From Macrophomina tecta (lineage: Eukaryota; Ascomycota; Dothideomycetes; Botryosphaeriales; Botryosphaeriaceae), in the NCBI GenBank assembly GCA_024180945.1, contig JAKSGN010000035.1:1798001-1862000 (forward strand): a stretch of DNA of 64,000 bases, read 5' to 3'. A program made the position numbers and the translations under genes. Positions 9,939 through 21,683 of this stretch are shown in pieces; the first letter of the stretch is position 1, and each line of letters starts with the position of its first letter. The notes beneath the pieces were generated by a model. It had not been told where the DNA came from and did not search any database. It saw only the letters and a list, made by a program, of their open reading frames with translations.

Positions 9939-12657
9939 GGAGTGGTCCGTCTCAGGCATGCTCGGGAGTCAAACCGCCAATGCGGCAAGCTCTGTCAAGC
10001 TCGCCTTCAGATACGGTCTTGGCTGCTTGTCGGAAACGCACACATTATAGCGGGGATAGACATAATAGCGATACTCCTCCGGCGCATCGGAAAGGAGCGT
10101 CGGTAAGGATTTGGAGGCTTACTACATTCCTCAAAATCCACAAGCTAGATCAATACGATTTCTTCCGCGGAGAAGAGGTACCATTTTCCCGTCCGACCTG
10201 CCGGAACCGGCAGGCCACGATGCTTTCCAGCATCCTTCGTGTGCTCGGACATTGATTTCCTCGCATGTGAAATGATCTCCGCTCGGTTCCGGATCCTCGG
10301 ACTTGCGGTGTGCTTTTGGGGGTGCGTAGCACGGCCGATGAGCGCCTTGAAAGATGAGACATTTTTCTTATTTTCGCAATGCTGCTGGTTCACAGAGCGT
10401 GTGTGTTCTTTTAGTTGTTCTGCGCGTTCTAACCCTAACCCGCATGTCCCCGCCTTTTGCGCAGAAAAATATGCGGTCGAGAACGATCGACGACAGATGG
10501 CCTTGCGCCGTTCCCGTGCATACCCTGGACGACAGGCAACGACCCGGGAGAGAAGAGAATAGGAAAGAAAAATTGTTGCAGCAAGGCAGCCAGCGTATGC
10601 CGCCAACCGCCGCAAGTACTCCTGCATCACGCCACAACGTCCCACTCCATCGCTCGTCCGCCACAGTCATCAAAGTTCGGACGCCGCAAGGCAAGTTATC
10701 GTATCTGCAACTCGGTCGTGTGACAATTTCAGCACGCTGCGGGGAAGAGTTTTCTTTGCAGTGCGATGAAGGTGCGGAAGGCGTCCAGGATGTTTCAGAC
10801 TCACGGACAGACAAGGCAAACACCAGGTAATCTCGCGGTGATTTCGAGGCAAGCAGGCCGTTTGCCAGGACAGATGTGGGAATTTCAAGAGCCGCGCGCT
10901 TGCGTGGGTCATGCCTGCATGAATTTATGGCAAAGAACGAAGCATGGCTCTGTTAGGACCTGATTGGGAGACGGAGACTTTTATTTTAAACTTTTCTCAG
11001 TGTCTCGATTGATCTCCGACCTTCCTTGCATGCGTTCGACCTTGCTGCCTCTCTTGTCCGTTACCCTTTCCGCTTTCCACCAAAATGATTGCTCGGTAAA
11101 TGCACAGCGTGCTCCAAAGGTCATCGTGACGAGACAAGAATGTTTTTTGTTCTCATGAAATCACTTTCGGACCAATTCTCACATCCACAATATGGTGGAA
11201 ATGTATGGTTTTAGCATACTTGCGGAGTTTAAATTTCCACCTGAAAGCAATTAGCTACATCAGACATGAAATGTCTCATTGACTATGTAATCTGCACTAC
11301 CAACTGTGTAGGATACAGAAGGTATGCATGATGAAGGCCGAAAAAGAGGATCTTTCGTTACGTACTACGCGTTGAGCAAGCTCACCGACTCCCAGCACAA
11401 ACCAAAGCTTACTACCACGGCTTATTTGGTCACTGGGTATGAGAGACGTGGAAGAGGAAGCGTACACAACGCATCCAGCGGAAGAGGGAAAAGGCCAATC
11501 GCCGCCTACGAGTGTCCTTTCAAGCGCGCAAAGCTTTCAATCACAGTGTATCTCGATATTAGTTATTTATTCGCAAATGGAGTTCCCCTCAAAGCTTCCT
11601 TTATGAATCCCTCTTCAAAGGCCGCTCTGATGTTAAGATAGTCAAAACGCGTTGTGGTGTTGTTGACCTATTCGAGAACGAGCTCCACGAAACAAAGTGG
11701 AGACACTGTATGATGATCAAATCTTTTCATTATTTCACTCAGTGGGACAAATTCATCAAAAACCATCTTGCAGGGAGATCTGAGGCGCTCTTCGTGCGAC
11801 TGGAACTGGGGGAGCTTGAGGGAACTCCATGGCTGGCTCTAAAGGTGACATGACGAGTATCCTGGGTATCAGACCTGCAAAAGTAGAGAGCGACTGTAAG
11901 ATATGCAAAACTCTCACGATTTCTGAGGCTTCAGGACATATTATGTGGTTCTGGTCGTATGACCGCGATGTGCTTGAGTCGATGGAACCGGTTGACGAAA
12001 CCCAAGAGAAAATCGAATCCACGATGGAATGCCCACTACCTCGCTCGAAACTCCGGCCTTGGTTAAGCTGTAATTAAGCTCTGAATCACTGCCAACATTA
12101 CTGCGGGATAATCCTATTGGGTCATGATAAAAAAGCTTTGTTGCCCCGGAAGACAAACGCCACCTGTCGGATCACATGTCGTGCGTTGAGACACATCAAA
12201 CGTTGGAATGCCTTTACAATATATGGTCCAACTCTATGATGCCTCAGTAAATCCCTGACTTTCTGAACCGCCCCGCCCAGTAACCAGTTATGCGACGTTG
12301 CTGGCGGATGCTCGCTTCAGCTACAAAGATGAAGTGATCAGAAAAAAGGGTAGGGCATTTCTACAAACCAGGACTTGGAGCGTGTCCCAGAAAAAGTTGT
12401 ATGCGTGAAATGCAAAAAAAATGCGCAAGGAATAATACAAATGTCTCCTGAACCCGTGAAAACTGAAGACACGGGCTGTAATTACATGAAAAGAGAGCAC
12501 CCACTGGAGGTCGTATCAGGCTTGACTTACATTCAAACAAACTGTATTAATACCCAATCAGGAAACCACGCTAAAACTGTTGGCTCTGAAAGCCCTAAAT
12601 TTAACTTTATAATTGTCTGCCAGCACACTTGCCTAAATCTGAAGACGACTTCTCGAC
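9939..12657. other. Gene-poor interval
   Basis: About 2.7 kb between the Arb1 gene and the second 2EXR-like gene. Open frames are short and without motifs, and I could not assemble a convincing spliced gene on either strand. The right half looks more AT-rich than its surroundings. No terminal repeats or transposase motifs are seen. Confidence 0.45.
10429..10441. repeat. Short telomere-like repeat CTAACCCTAACCC
   Basis: Two units of the fungal telomere repeat (TTAGGG on the minus strand) lie inside the gene-poor interval. This could be a telobox-type protein-binding site, a relic, or chance. Confidence 0.4.
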
Positions 12658-12711
12658 ATGCCTTCACTGCCACTCCTCCAACGCGAGCGCAAGCAAACAG
12701 AAGTGCGCTGA
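12658..12711 (+). promoter_or_regulatory. Upstream ORF of 17 codons before the 2EXR-like gene
   Basis: An ATG at 12658 opens a 17-codon frame that ends in TGA at 12709-12711, seven bases before the main ATG at 12719 and in a different frame. If the transcript starts upstream of it, it would reduce or condition translation of the main frame. The transcript start is not known. Confidence 0.35.
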
Positions 12712-12718
12712 TAGCATC

Positions 12719-14022
12719 ATGACGCCCCCACACCCTCGCTCACCTTTCCTTAACCTCCCGCGCGAAATTCGTAACGAGATCTACAAATACGCCACCCTCA
12801 GCTGTCTCGCCGTCGAAAATGTCACCGCCAACCATGCCTTCACGGACCGCCCGCTCCTCGGCACCGTCCTCGCTATCTTCGACCGGAAACCCCCCAAGCG
12901 CTTTGTACCCGAGTTCCGCACTAAGCTAAGCGCCTCGACCGTCTTGCGCATGCGACAGGCCGCCTACTACACCGCGTCGCCCGGTGGCCTGCTCCTCACC
13001 AACCGGCGGATCTCGGCCGAGTTCACCGAAGAGCTGCACCGGCACAGTAAGGTTGTCGGCTACTACAAACCGCAGGACGACGAGCCGGGCAGCCTCCCGC
13101 ACCTCGTCTTCGGCACCCCCAAGCACGCGCGCCTCCACTACGTGCGCCATTTCGAGCTCCAGCTCCACGTCGCGACCATGTGCCCGGCGCCCAACCACGG
13201 CATGCGCGAGCAGGCCACGAAGCTCGAGCACCTCGACTCTGCCCTAGGCGAGATGCCGCACCTCCGCGAGCTGACACTGCGTCTCATGGTGTCCGGGATT
13301 GACGAGTGGGAGGGCTTGCTGCGGGGCGCTGCCAGCAGGAAGATACTGATCGACGTCATGTACAACTTCTTCCACACCTGGCCGGCGAGCCGCCGGGAGC
13401 TGTGCGTTCTCAAGAAGCTGATGACAATCGCGTACGGCCGCCCGGAAGAGGGTGAGCTCGAGCCGACAGACGCGGCGCAGATGTTTCCGATGAAGGAGAT
13501 GGAAGAGCGCTGGGATGAGGAGAGGCAGGTGTGGACATGCGTATACTGGCAGGATCTCAGTATTAGGTACATGTAAGTTATTGGGTTGGAGAGGTTCTGG
13601 GGCGATTGTGTTTCCTTTTCATTTGAATATACCTCGGCGAGACCCCGTCGTTCTTGAGGCACTGACTTGTATTTGTTAGCAAATTCTACGAGACGAGCCG
13701 GAATTTGGGCTACTTGTGGGTCATCCAACAGTATCAACCGTATTCGTTATTCGGAGTCCGAGGATCCTATGACGGTACCAAGAAGGCAATGATATACGGC
13801 TACAACAAATGGATCCAGAATGGCCAGCCGACGTACAAAGACACACCTGAGCATGCGGAGATGCTCAGGCGGTGTGAAAACCAGCTACCCTCGCTCGACA
13901 GGGAGGCTTGGATGCGCCTGGTCTCCGAGTTCGCCAAGGAAATGGGCTACGAAACCGACTCGCGAGGACGCCCAGCCCTGGTGTGGGGTCAGGTAGGTTT
14001 GCCGGCTAAAGCATCATCTTGA
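12719..14022 (+). CDS. 2EXR/F-box-like fungal protein
   Basis: Exons 12719-13572 and 13680-14022 (107-nt GT-AG intron) give 398 aa. The N-terminal FLNLPREIRNEIYKYA is the defining head of this large fungal family, followed by a TNRRISAEFTEELHRHSK helix region and MPHLRELTLRLMV, which matches the MPALRELTLRL of the gene at 1-1005. The second exon adds an aromatic tail (ETSRNLGYLWVIQQYQPYSL, YNKWIQNGQPTYKD). These proteins probably act as protein-interaction adaptors; no catalytic residues are evident. The start is the first ATG of the frame giving the motif at residue about 10; an out-of-frame ATG lies 61 bases upstream. The last residues are uncertain because CAG/GTAGGT near 13991 could be another donor site. 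Confidence 0.75.
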
Positions 14023-14248
14023 CGAGTGTTTCGACTTTTGTCCAATATTCGGAGTGCATGGATGACGTAGTAGTTTTCGGGCTACTGAACTCTTGAAAGA
14101 AGAAGGAAAGCAATTATGTGAACCCCCTTCAGCGATTCCCGTTAGGGAGGAGGGAAACAGAGAACTTAAAGAATAAATGTGACATTCTGGTTCATTCGAT
14201 ATTCGCACATTGTATGCTTTCAACCACTCTCCCAAACGAGCCAACTTT

Positions 14249-15576
14249 CTACACCTTCCTCGGCTTGATAGGTTGAACGTGTTGGACAGTATCCAGGTAG
14301 CCCGCCGACTTGACCAGCGGAATATCGAACGTGCTCATCTCCGAATTCCACTTCTGCTGGCCAAAGAACTCAAACAACATCGTCGCCGGGAAGCCCACAT
14401 CAAACGGCACGGCATCCTCAATCTCCTGGATGTCCTCCTTACTCAATTCGATGCTCAGCGCCTCGATATTGCCCTTCAGGTGCTCGATCTTACGGCCGCC
14501 AACGATGGGGAAGACGTAGGGGGCCTTGTGCATGACGTAGGCGAGAGCGATGCTGGTGATGACGGAGCCCTTCCGCTCGGCAAGCTTCTCCAGCACGGCC
14601 GTCACCTTCTCCGCGTTTTCGTCGTGGCGGGCGACCTGCATGCGGCCTTCGCTCTTTTCGCGCTGCTCCTTAGTCTTGAACGCGCCGCCGCCGAGCGCGC
14701 CCCACGGCGCCAGTGCCATGCCCTCGTCACGCACCATCGGCAAGATGTCGCGCTCAAAGTCGCGGCTCGCCGCGCTCCATCTGCCTTGGTACACGGAGAA
14801 GGGCGTGAGGGCGTGGTCCCGGGCGTCTGTAGGAACAAGTCAGCTACGGGTCATGTATGGTCATTTTGTGGGGGGGCTTTTGGCTACGAACATTGGTTGG
14901 CCTTGCTAACGACCCAAGCCGGGGCGTCGGATACACCGAGGTAGATGACTTTGCCGGCCTGGACCAGATGGTGCAAGCTCCGCATGACCTCCGGGACGGA
15001 TGTGGAGTAGTCCCACCAATGTAGGTAGAGCAGATCGATGTAATCGGTCTGCAGCTTCTTCAAACTCGCGTCCACGGAGTGCCTCAAGCTCTTTGCGTGG
15101 TTGCCCTGGAAGTTGGTCCTGATTTTCGCCGGGCTGCCGAGAGGTTTGTAGCAAGTGGTGAACTTGGTTGCGAGAACGATCTGAAAGCCCACGTCAATCA
15201 AGCTGCGAGAGTTTTGTCCAATTGAAATGCTCTTCTTACCTCTTCGCGGTTGCCACGCTCTTTCATCCACTCACCAAGCCATTGCTCGCTCTCCTCGTTC
15301 TGGTAATTGTTGGCGGTGTCTGGAGATACATGTTAAGTCGAGCATTGGAGAAGAAGGGGGGTTAATGCCAACCAATGAAATTTCCTCCGTTCTCGAAAAA
15401 GAAGTCAAGGATCTCGAAGGTCGTATTTTTGTCGCATTTGCCCATGAATCCCTCCCAGGCATCGCCAAAGTTCATGGTGCCTAGGCAGAGGGGCGAAACC
15501 CGGACACCAGCCGTGGGCGAGAGGATGCGGTGGTATGCAAGAGGAGTCTTAGGGCGGGAGGAATTGGGAAGGCCAT
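14249..15576 (-). CDS. Aldo-keto reductase (aryl-alcohol dehydrogenase / AKR9-like) with an apparent one-base frameshift near the start
   Basis: Exons 15576-15373, 15319-15240, 15180-14892 and 14826-14249, joined by introns of 53, 59 and 65 nt, give family sequence at every junction (NFIDTANNYQ, KANQYARDH). The fold is the NADPH-dependent TIM barrel of fungal aryl-alcohol dehydrogenases and norsolorinic-acid-reductase-like enzymes: LCLGTMNFGDAW, DTANNYQ with catalytic Asp/Tyr, SLKKLQTDYIDLLYLHWWD, and FPIVGGRKIEHLKGNIEAL at the cofactor site. The exons total 1151 nt, one short of a multiple of three. The well-placed ATG at 15576 encodes MAFPIPPA, then the frame is lost; the conserved continuation PKTPLAYHR is in the next frame. 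One missing base in the G/C run around 15551-15555 explains both. This could be a young pseudogene or an assembly error. The first donor, GTTGGC, is unusual. Confidence 0.8.
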
Positions 15577-16849
15577 GGTGGGATTTGTCGAGGAAAGTAG
15601 AGTGTGATTGGAAGTAGTTGACTGCGGGGACGAGTGATGCAAGAGTTTGTGAGCTGATAGCGGGATGATGAGGGGTAGAGGAATCTGCGGCTATATAAAT
15701 ACAACAAGCATAGCTCCAAATGAGGGGCAGCGGTGAAAAGGTGGCGCCCGGTGCGTCCAGAGTCGATCCTTCCGTGTTGGCAGGCTGCTGACTGCATTCC
15801 CAACACCAGGTTGGAGCTCTGTATCTCCGTACTATCTCCCGCCGGTCGGATCCATCCTCCCGCGTCCGTCTGAACAGAACTGACCCGCTCCACTAAACAC
15901 GGCTCTTACCTGATTGGCAGAGGAACAGTGCTGCTTCACTCTGCATTACTGCGACGACTAACACCCCGACTTTCGTGCATCCATCGTATCGTATTCGGCA
16001 TCTTTCTACCCCCGGCAGTGGCTCTCGCATTCAAGCGGGTTTGAGTCAGAGACGCCTCAATAGAAAGAGTGGGACGGGCCTTCCACTAGACGGATGGAAT
16101 TGTCCGTATTCCATTTTGCGTCCCACCTATCACCGGCCATCCCCCCGCTTACTGGACACATGCCGCCAAGCTGTAGAGAGGCTTGACCGGACTTCACTGG
16201 TTGTTCTGCTGCCTGCAGGTGCGTCAGCATGCGGGGTTAAGCCATCCATCGCCGAATGCGTAACTGAGCTTTGGTTTCATCAATCACTCTTGGAAGCCCC
16301 CTTCGTCATCTGATGTCTTTGTCATTAAATCCGAGTCTTTTGTCTTAAATACGCACTCCCGGAAGGGTCTGTCTTGGCTATGCAACAACTAGAGGGAAAA
16401 GCCAACGAATACGAACAGCGAACCACCCAATTTTTTATGGACTCTCCAGCCTTGCCCACCTTTCTCATGTGCATCGTGAACCAAACTACCGCCGCCAATC
16501 TGAGACTTGCTATGAAAGGCAGGTACAGGAAACTCAAGATGATGCAAAACAGTGCAAGAAACTACTGGACCTACCAGAAGTGCACGCTGCGCGCTTTCTT
16601 CGTTATGCATGCGAGAGACGCAAGACTGAAAGAACAGCATGCAAGAGACCAAACGCCGATAAATGCGGTTAAAGAAAGACCAATGCCGGCCACAAGAACC
16701 GGCACAAGGAAAGGCGCAGAAGGAAATCAAGAGAACTATAGCACAACCCGTCTCGATTGCACCAAGACAGGATCACACCAACCCTAGTGGGGGGTTTCGA
16801 TCACAAGAGACGCTTTCATCCGCGTATCTCCTCTGCGCTCTTACAACTC
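15577..16849. other. Intergenic region upstream of the aldo-keto reductase
   Basis: This contains the reductase promoter, with a TATATAAAT-like AT patch at 15692-15700 about 115 bp from the ATG, and the 3' flank of YVC1. Other frames here have no recognisable motif. No gene is called. Confidence 0.45.
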
Positions 16850-19800
16850 TTAAATCGAGGATCTGGACGTGTCCACGTCTGAATCCCTTTCCTCCTCAAT
16901 CCTCCTGATGGAGGACCTATCGATGTCGCTCCCATCATGGATCGCCGTCCCAGCACTGCCCGCGCCCGCCGAATTCGCACCAGGCGTGCGCGATCCAGCC
17001 GTGGCAGGCGTCCTTGTGCCCTTCTTCTGCTTACCCTTCTTGTCAACAGGCTGGGTCGGCTTCAGGCCCCGAACTTCTTTCAGCACCTCCTTAAAGCTCT
17101 CTTCTAGGGTATTCATGCGCGCGAGGAGAATTCTGTTCGTGCGAGACCTCTCTTCTTCCACTTCGTCTTGGTCCTCATCGTCAGAGTCAGTGCGTGGACG
17201 TCTGGTAAAGCGGCGTGCACCGATGGCTGCCATCTCCATCTGGGTTGAGAAGCTGGCGGACAGGCCGGGCATGCCGGGCAACTCAGGGCGAGGGCGATTG
17301 TCGCCAAGGTCGGAGGCGAGATCAAGGGCCAGCGCGCTGAAAGACGGGTCGCGGTGGGTACGGGGAGGACGGGGAAGATTTCCGAATCCGATGCCGAGCA
17401 TATTGCTGGATGACTTGTTGTGGGGTGAAAGGTTCGGGCGAGTGTTTCCCGGACGCTTGGGAGTAAGTTTCGTCATGGGGGTTGCAGTGCCACTGCGGTG
17501 GGCGGTGGGTGGGCGCTTGACAGGCGACGTGGATGTAGAATCATGGCCAGAACCGAACCCCTCCTTCTGTGGACTGAACAGAATGGTGTTGGTCGAGACG
17601 TTGCGGTTATGGTGTCGCCGTTGCTGACCGGAGCTCGAAGGTCTGGGCAACTGCGGTGGATCATGGATCCTGGAAGAAACGGAGCTGGGAACGATGGGAG
17701 TATGCGATTTCGTGGCCATAGGAGTCCTGAAAAAATCTTCACCGGTAGACGACTCGTATATCGGGAGATTTTCCTTGTTGGATCCCGGGTGAGGTGCTGT
17801 CCGGATCGATTGGCCTAGAGTGAGCCTATCATCCTCATTCTCATCGTTCGTAACAAGCTCGTCATCACCATCGGCGTCGGTTTGCTGAGGCTGGTCATCA
17901 AGGCTCATGAGACTAGGCACATCAAATTCACGGGCAAACTGCGGCAGGGTAACATTCGTCGGAGTGACATCCGGATCCGATGCAACTGATCTGGTCACAG
18001 AAGGTTGAATCCTCCGGGCAACGACCATCCGGGACGTCTTTGCGCGGCGCATTCCGGGACGGCGCGCCTGCTCGAGTCGCTCAAGGACGGATCTGGGCTC
18101 TTCCTCTGGCGGTGAAGCACCACCCTCATGACCCATCCCTTGCATCCAATCTCGTACGACATTGCTCGACTTCCGCCTTTCCTCAGTTGGATCGCTTCCA
18201 TTCTGGCGCGTGGAGGGATTTGGTCCTCTGAATGGTCGGCGGAAAACCTCATCCAGGGCCCGATCCTTCTGATATGTTGTAATAGAAGGCTCCCGGAGGC
18301 GTGTTCCTGGGCTGAAAAGATCACCATTGCCGCGAATGCTGAACGCCGCTGGAACTATCTTCGATCGAGAACGGCCGCGCTGCTCTACGAGCTCTTCTGG
18401 CTGGAACGCAATGCGCGACAGGATAAGTCGCTCGTAAACGAAGATTGCGAACAGAACCGGAAAATGTGTGACCTTGATCAGCAAACGGTTCATCCTGACG
18501 AACGAACGAAACGACATGACGAATCGAAGGGGCGTGAGGAGCCACGCAATGATATTAGTCGGCGCAATGTACGAGAATAAAGCGTCCGATTTGACCATTG
18601 ATATGGTATTCACTGCGAACAAAAATTGGTGTTCTTCGTTCGCATTCTGGACTACGGCCATGAATGACTGCGGAAAGGTTAGCGTAATCCTAGCAAGAGC
18701 TTCTCTCTAGCTGTGGGCAGATATGAAGATTCAGCAATACAGCTTTCAGCGAAGTCGATTGCTCCCAGTCGCATCCGCGCTAGAGTCGACGCAACCGAAA
18801 TTCGAGGGCGCTGCGATACTCGATCTTATGCCTGGTAACCAAATAAACACTTACATTGGTCAAAACCTGGCAGTTTCTATTAGCAGTTATCCAAGTAAAC
18901 TCCTGGGAGATGTTGCACTTACCGTGATGAGGATAGTAACAATGAGAAAGTGTGCTATGAATAAGAAGAGGACAAGAATGGCTTTCCCAAGGGCATTGTA
19001 ACTACTCCAGATGTCCCATGCTGCTGGAGTGAAGCCCATCAGCATCTGGAAAAGCGCATAGGCTGCGGATCCGGCTGAGGTGAGGCCTTTGTCGCCGAAC
19101 GCCAGTGTGAACGCAACGAAGAACCCGCTGCAGCTGATTATGATGAGGACAAGGATGGCGACGAGATCCATAGCCATCATTCTGAATGCAATCAATAACT
19201 GTGAGAAATAGCGATAGTGGTCTAGCACGGAGAAGAGGCGGGGAAATAGTAGCACTGCCGTGGAAGCCAGGACATCATATGCCATCTCTGCTACGTGATG
19301 TTTGCGAACGTCTGGCATCAAGATGCCGTAGAGTCTCAGAACATAATAGATCACGAAGCACAGTAGGATGCCCAGGTCAAATGCATTCCAGACGCTCTGG
19401 ATGTACAGGTTGAAGCCTTGTTCCTGAATCGCAGAGTCAGCCGGCATGCAAATATAAATAGAAGACGAGAAAACCCACGCTGAAACCAACCACCTCATCT
19501 AGGAGATAACCAGCGGACCACAGCCAGAACAGCATTTCAAGAGCCGTAATGTCGACTGATTTGGTGGCGAGCACAGCCAGAAACAAGCCAAGCATGACAG
19601 CAAAGGAGCAGGTGGAAAACAACTGCCTATACCGTGGGACACGCAGACGTGAAAGCTTGAACAGGGACGCTTCGCGCGGATCGTACAATGTCACTGTCCT
19701 ACGAACCATGGACGGCGGCAACGACGCAGATTCACTTAGCTTCCCAGGCGAGCGCGAGCCGTTCTCCATGGTACCGTAGTTTATACCGCGCTGAAAAGGG

Positions 19801-20791
19801 CGCTTGGCCATTGGTCTATGCAGACTGTCCGCATATGAATGGAAGACGATAGTACCGGACCAGATGGCCTCGAGCTGCTGCACTACCAGCGGGTGGGCCA
19901 AGAACTTCTTTGCCTGGGCGCGAATGGCAATCTCAACGGCTGAGATGCGCGCCAAGCGCGGCTGGGTGCCGCGACCGGTGGTAGCAGCAGGCGGGGTGAT
20001 GCCTTGCAAGGGATCAAAGTCGTAGGACAGAGCATCGATGAGCTCACGGGTGGAATATTCCTTGAGCAAGCGCATGGCAAGCAGTTCGCAAATCAAGCCG
20101 CGGGTCTTCTCGACGCCCACATTTCCCGGGTTCACCTGGCCCTGTTTCTGGAACTGCAAGCAATTGGCGATCAGGGCGTACAAGGTGCCGCGGTTGAAGA
20201 GGGTGGCGCGAATTTCCTGCTGGATGGGCTTCACCAAAAATTGGGAGACTTGCGGTGAACGCAGTTGGTCCCAGGACAGGGTTGTCTCACAGCGCTGGAG
20301 AACGAGCAATCTTATGGAGTGCGTCATGTTGTAGATCGGGAGGCGGTCTGTGGGTCACGACTCTCGTTAGCATGCCCCGGTCGCACAGCGTGATCGGGTG
20401 GGAAGGCGTTGTGGAAGCAGGCTGAGACAGACACATGGGAAATTTGAGGCCGTCCTGCTGGCGCGTAGGTAGAGAGCGAGACATGGCAGGTGCTCCAAAG
20501 TCCCATGGCAGCTGCGCCGTTGCGACGGTTTGCGACACGGAATGGCATATATGGATGGGACGTACCGAGATGCTCGGCGCTGAAAATGGGCAGCATGGGG
20601 TCGTCGTTGTCGTCCTCATCCTCCACACCACCGTCGTAGTCGTCTTCGTCCTGGGAGCCATGGCCGGTGCGGAAGTAGTCGTGGTCGGGGTTTTGTCCGT
20701 TGTGGCGCTGCAGGAAGGGCGAGGAGAAGGGCGAAGGTTCAGGCCGACGAGCACGGCGACCCTTTCGAGGTCGGAGGAGCGAAGCGAGCAT
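16850..20791 (-). CDS. YVC1: Vacuolar TRP-type cation channel Yvc1 (TRPY1)
   Basis: Five exons, 20791-20566, 20347-19479, 19423-18923, 18866-18855 and 18667-16850, encode 1141 aa. Yvc1 releases Ca2+ and other cations from the vacuole and responds to Ca2+, stretch and lipids. The conserved cytosolic N-terminus (LPIYNMTHSIRLL, TTLSWDQLRSPQVSQFLV) is followed from about residue 320 by the membrane region (MLGLFLAVLA, DLGILLCFVIYYVLRLYG, LVAILVLIIISCSGFFVAF) and the pore segment AYALFQMLMGFTPAAWDIW. Next comes S6 with LIVTILIT, then VLTN from a 12-nt microexon, then SFMAVVQNANEEHQF. Without the microexon, S6 would lose the residues linking it to the post-channel region. The last 500 residues are disordered with a Glu/Arg coiled stretch near the C-terminus. 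Introns are 218, 55, 56 and 187 nt. It is divergent from URA2. Confidence 0.9.
18855..18866 (-). other. YVC1: 12-nt microexon of YVC1 (VLTN)
   Basis: Bounded by CCAG on the left and GTAAGT on the right, it encodes Val-Leu-Thr-Asn in phase 0 between the S6 helix and the SFMAVVQNANEE segment. Neighbouring introns are 56 and 187 nt. The joined sequence TVLTNSFMAVVQNA fits the channel family, whereas skipping stays in frame but deletes four residues. Confidence 0.8.
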
Positions 20792-21683
20792 GTATGGCCC
20801 TGGGCGCGCGCAAGGAAGAAAATTGCGGGGGAGGAGGGGAGAGAGAGAGAGAGAGAGAGCGGGCGACGGAGGGGAGTTGGCGGCGGCGGAGATTGTTTTG
20901 GTTATGAGGAGGGCCAGAAAGCTTGGAAGCAGGCTAGCTGGCAGGCTGGCGTGGGTGTCAGGCTACGGAGGTTCCAGCGGCGCAATGAGGCGACGAAGGA
21001 GGAGCGGCAAGGTTTCATATAGGCAGACCATCAATCCCGTACACCCTCTCGTCATGAGGCCGGGCACCTGACCCTGCACGCTGCTGCTGGCCCTTATCTT
21101 TGCCATGATGCACAGGAAATCGTAGCTGGTGGAGGGCGGCGCAGCCAATCAAGCGGCCGCGGCGGCGAGGAAACTAGACCGCCTCGACGGCGATGCTCAG
21201 AGATGCGCGGCAGGGGGCCCATGCATGTGCGGCTGGGAGCTGCGCGCCTGCAGCAGCGGAGCACCTGCGAAATGCGCTTCCCCACGCCGTCGCTGACGGC
21301 GACGCGCTCTCAATGACCCGCTGGCGGCGACGCGCGCGCCCGCGCCAGCCCTGCGCCGCCGTGATGGGTGTTTTGCGCGCTTTATGTGCCTGCCGCCGAG
21401 GGGCGCGCGGGCGCACTGGCGGCGGCGGCGGCGTGCAGCTGCAAGGCTCGAGGCCCGATTCTGACATCAATCGCCCCGACCGACCTCGAAGATCGGCCTC
21501 CCCTTGGCATTGCGCACTTTTGTCGCGCTAGTCCCGCTGCGGTAGGCGGTGAAAAATAGGAACAGCTGCTGCAGGGTCAAAAAAACTTCCCCACCACGCC
21601 CTCAGTCTTCTCTTCTTTTTTTCCTGTCAGCCCTCCTGCGGCCCTGACACCCCCTCTTTTTTTCAAGCCCATCAGACACGACC
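20792..21683. promoter_or_regulatory. Divergent promoter region of YVC1 and URA2
   Basis: 892 bp between two start codons in opposite orientation. It holds a GA dinucleotide run at 20839-20859, on the YVC1 side. Just before the URA2 ATG it holds a strongly pyrimidine-rich leader with two T-tracts (about 21612-21665), as seen in highly expressed fungal genes. The boundary between the two promoters cannot be placed. Confidence 0.55.
20839..20859. repeat. GA dinucleotide microsatellite
   Basis: A perfect GA run of about ten units, 48-68 bp upstream of the YVC1 start. It reads as CT repeats on the coding strand, so it may also be part of that gene's pyrimidine-rich leader. Confidence 0.9.
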
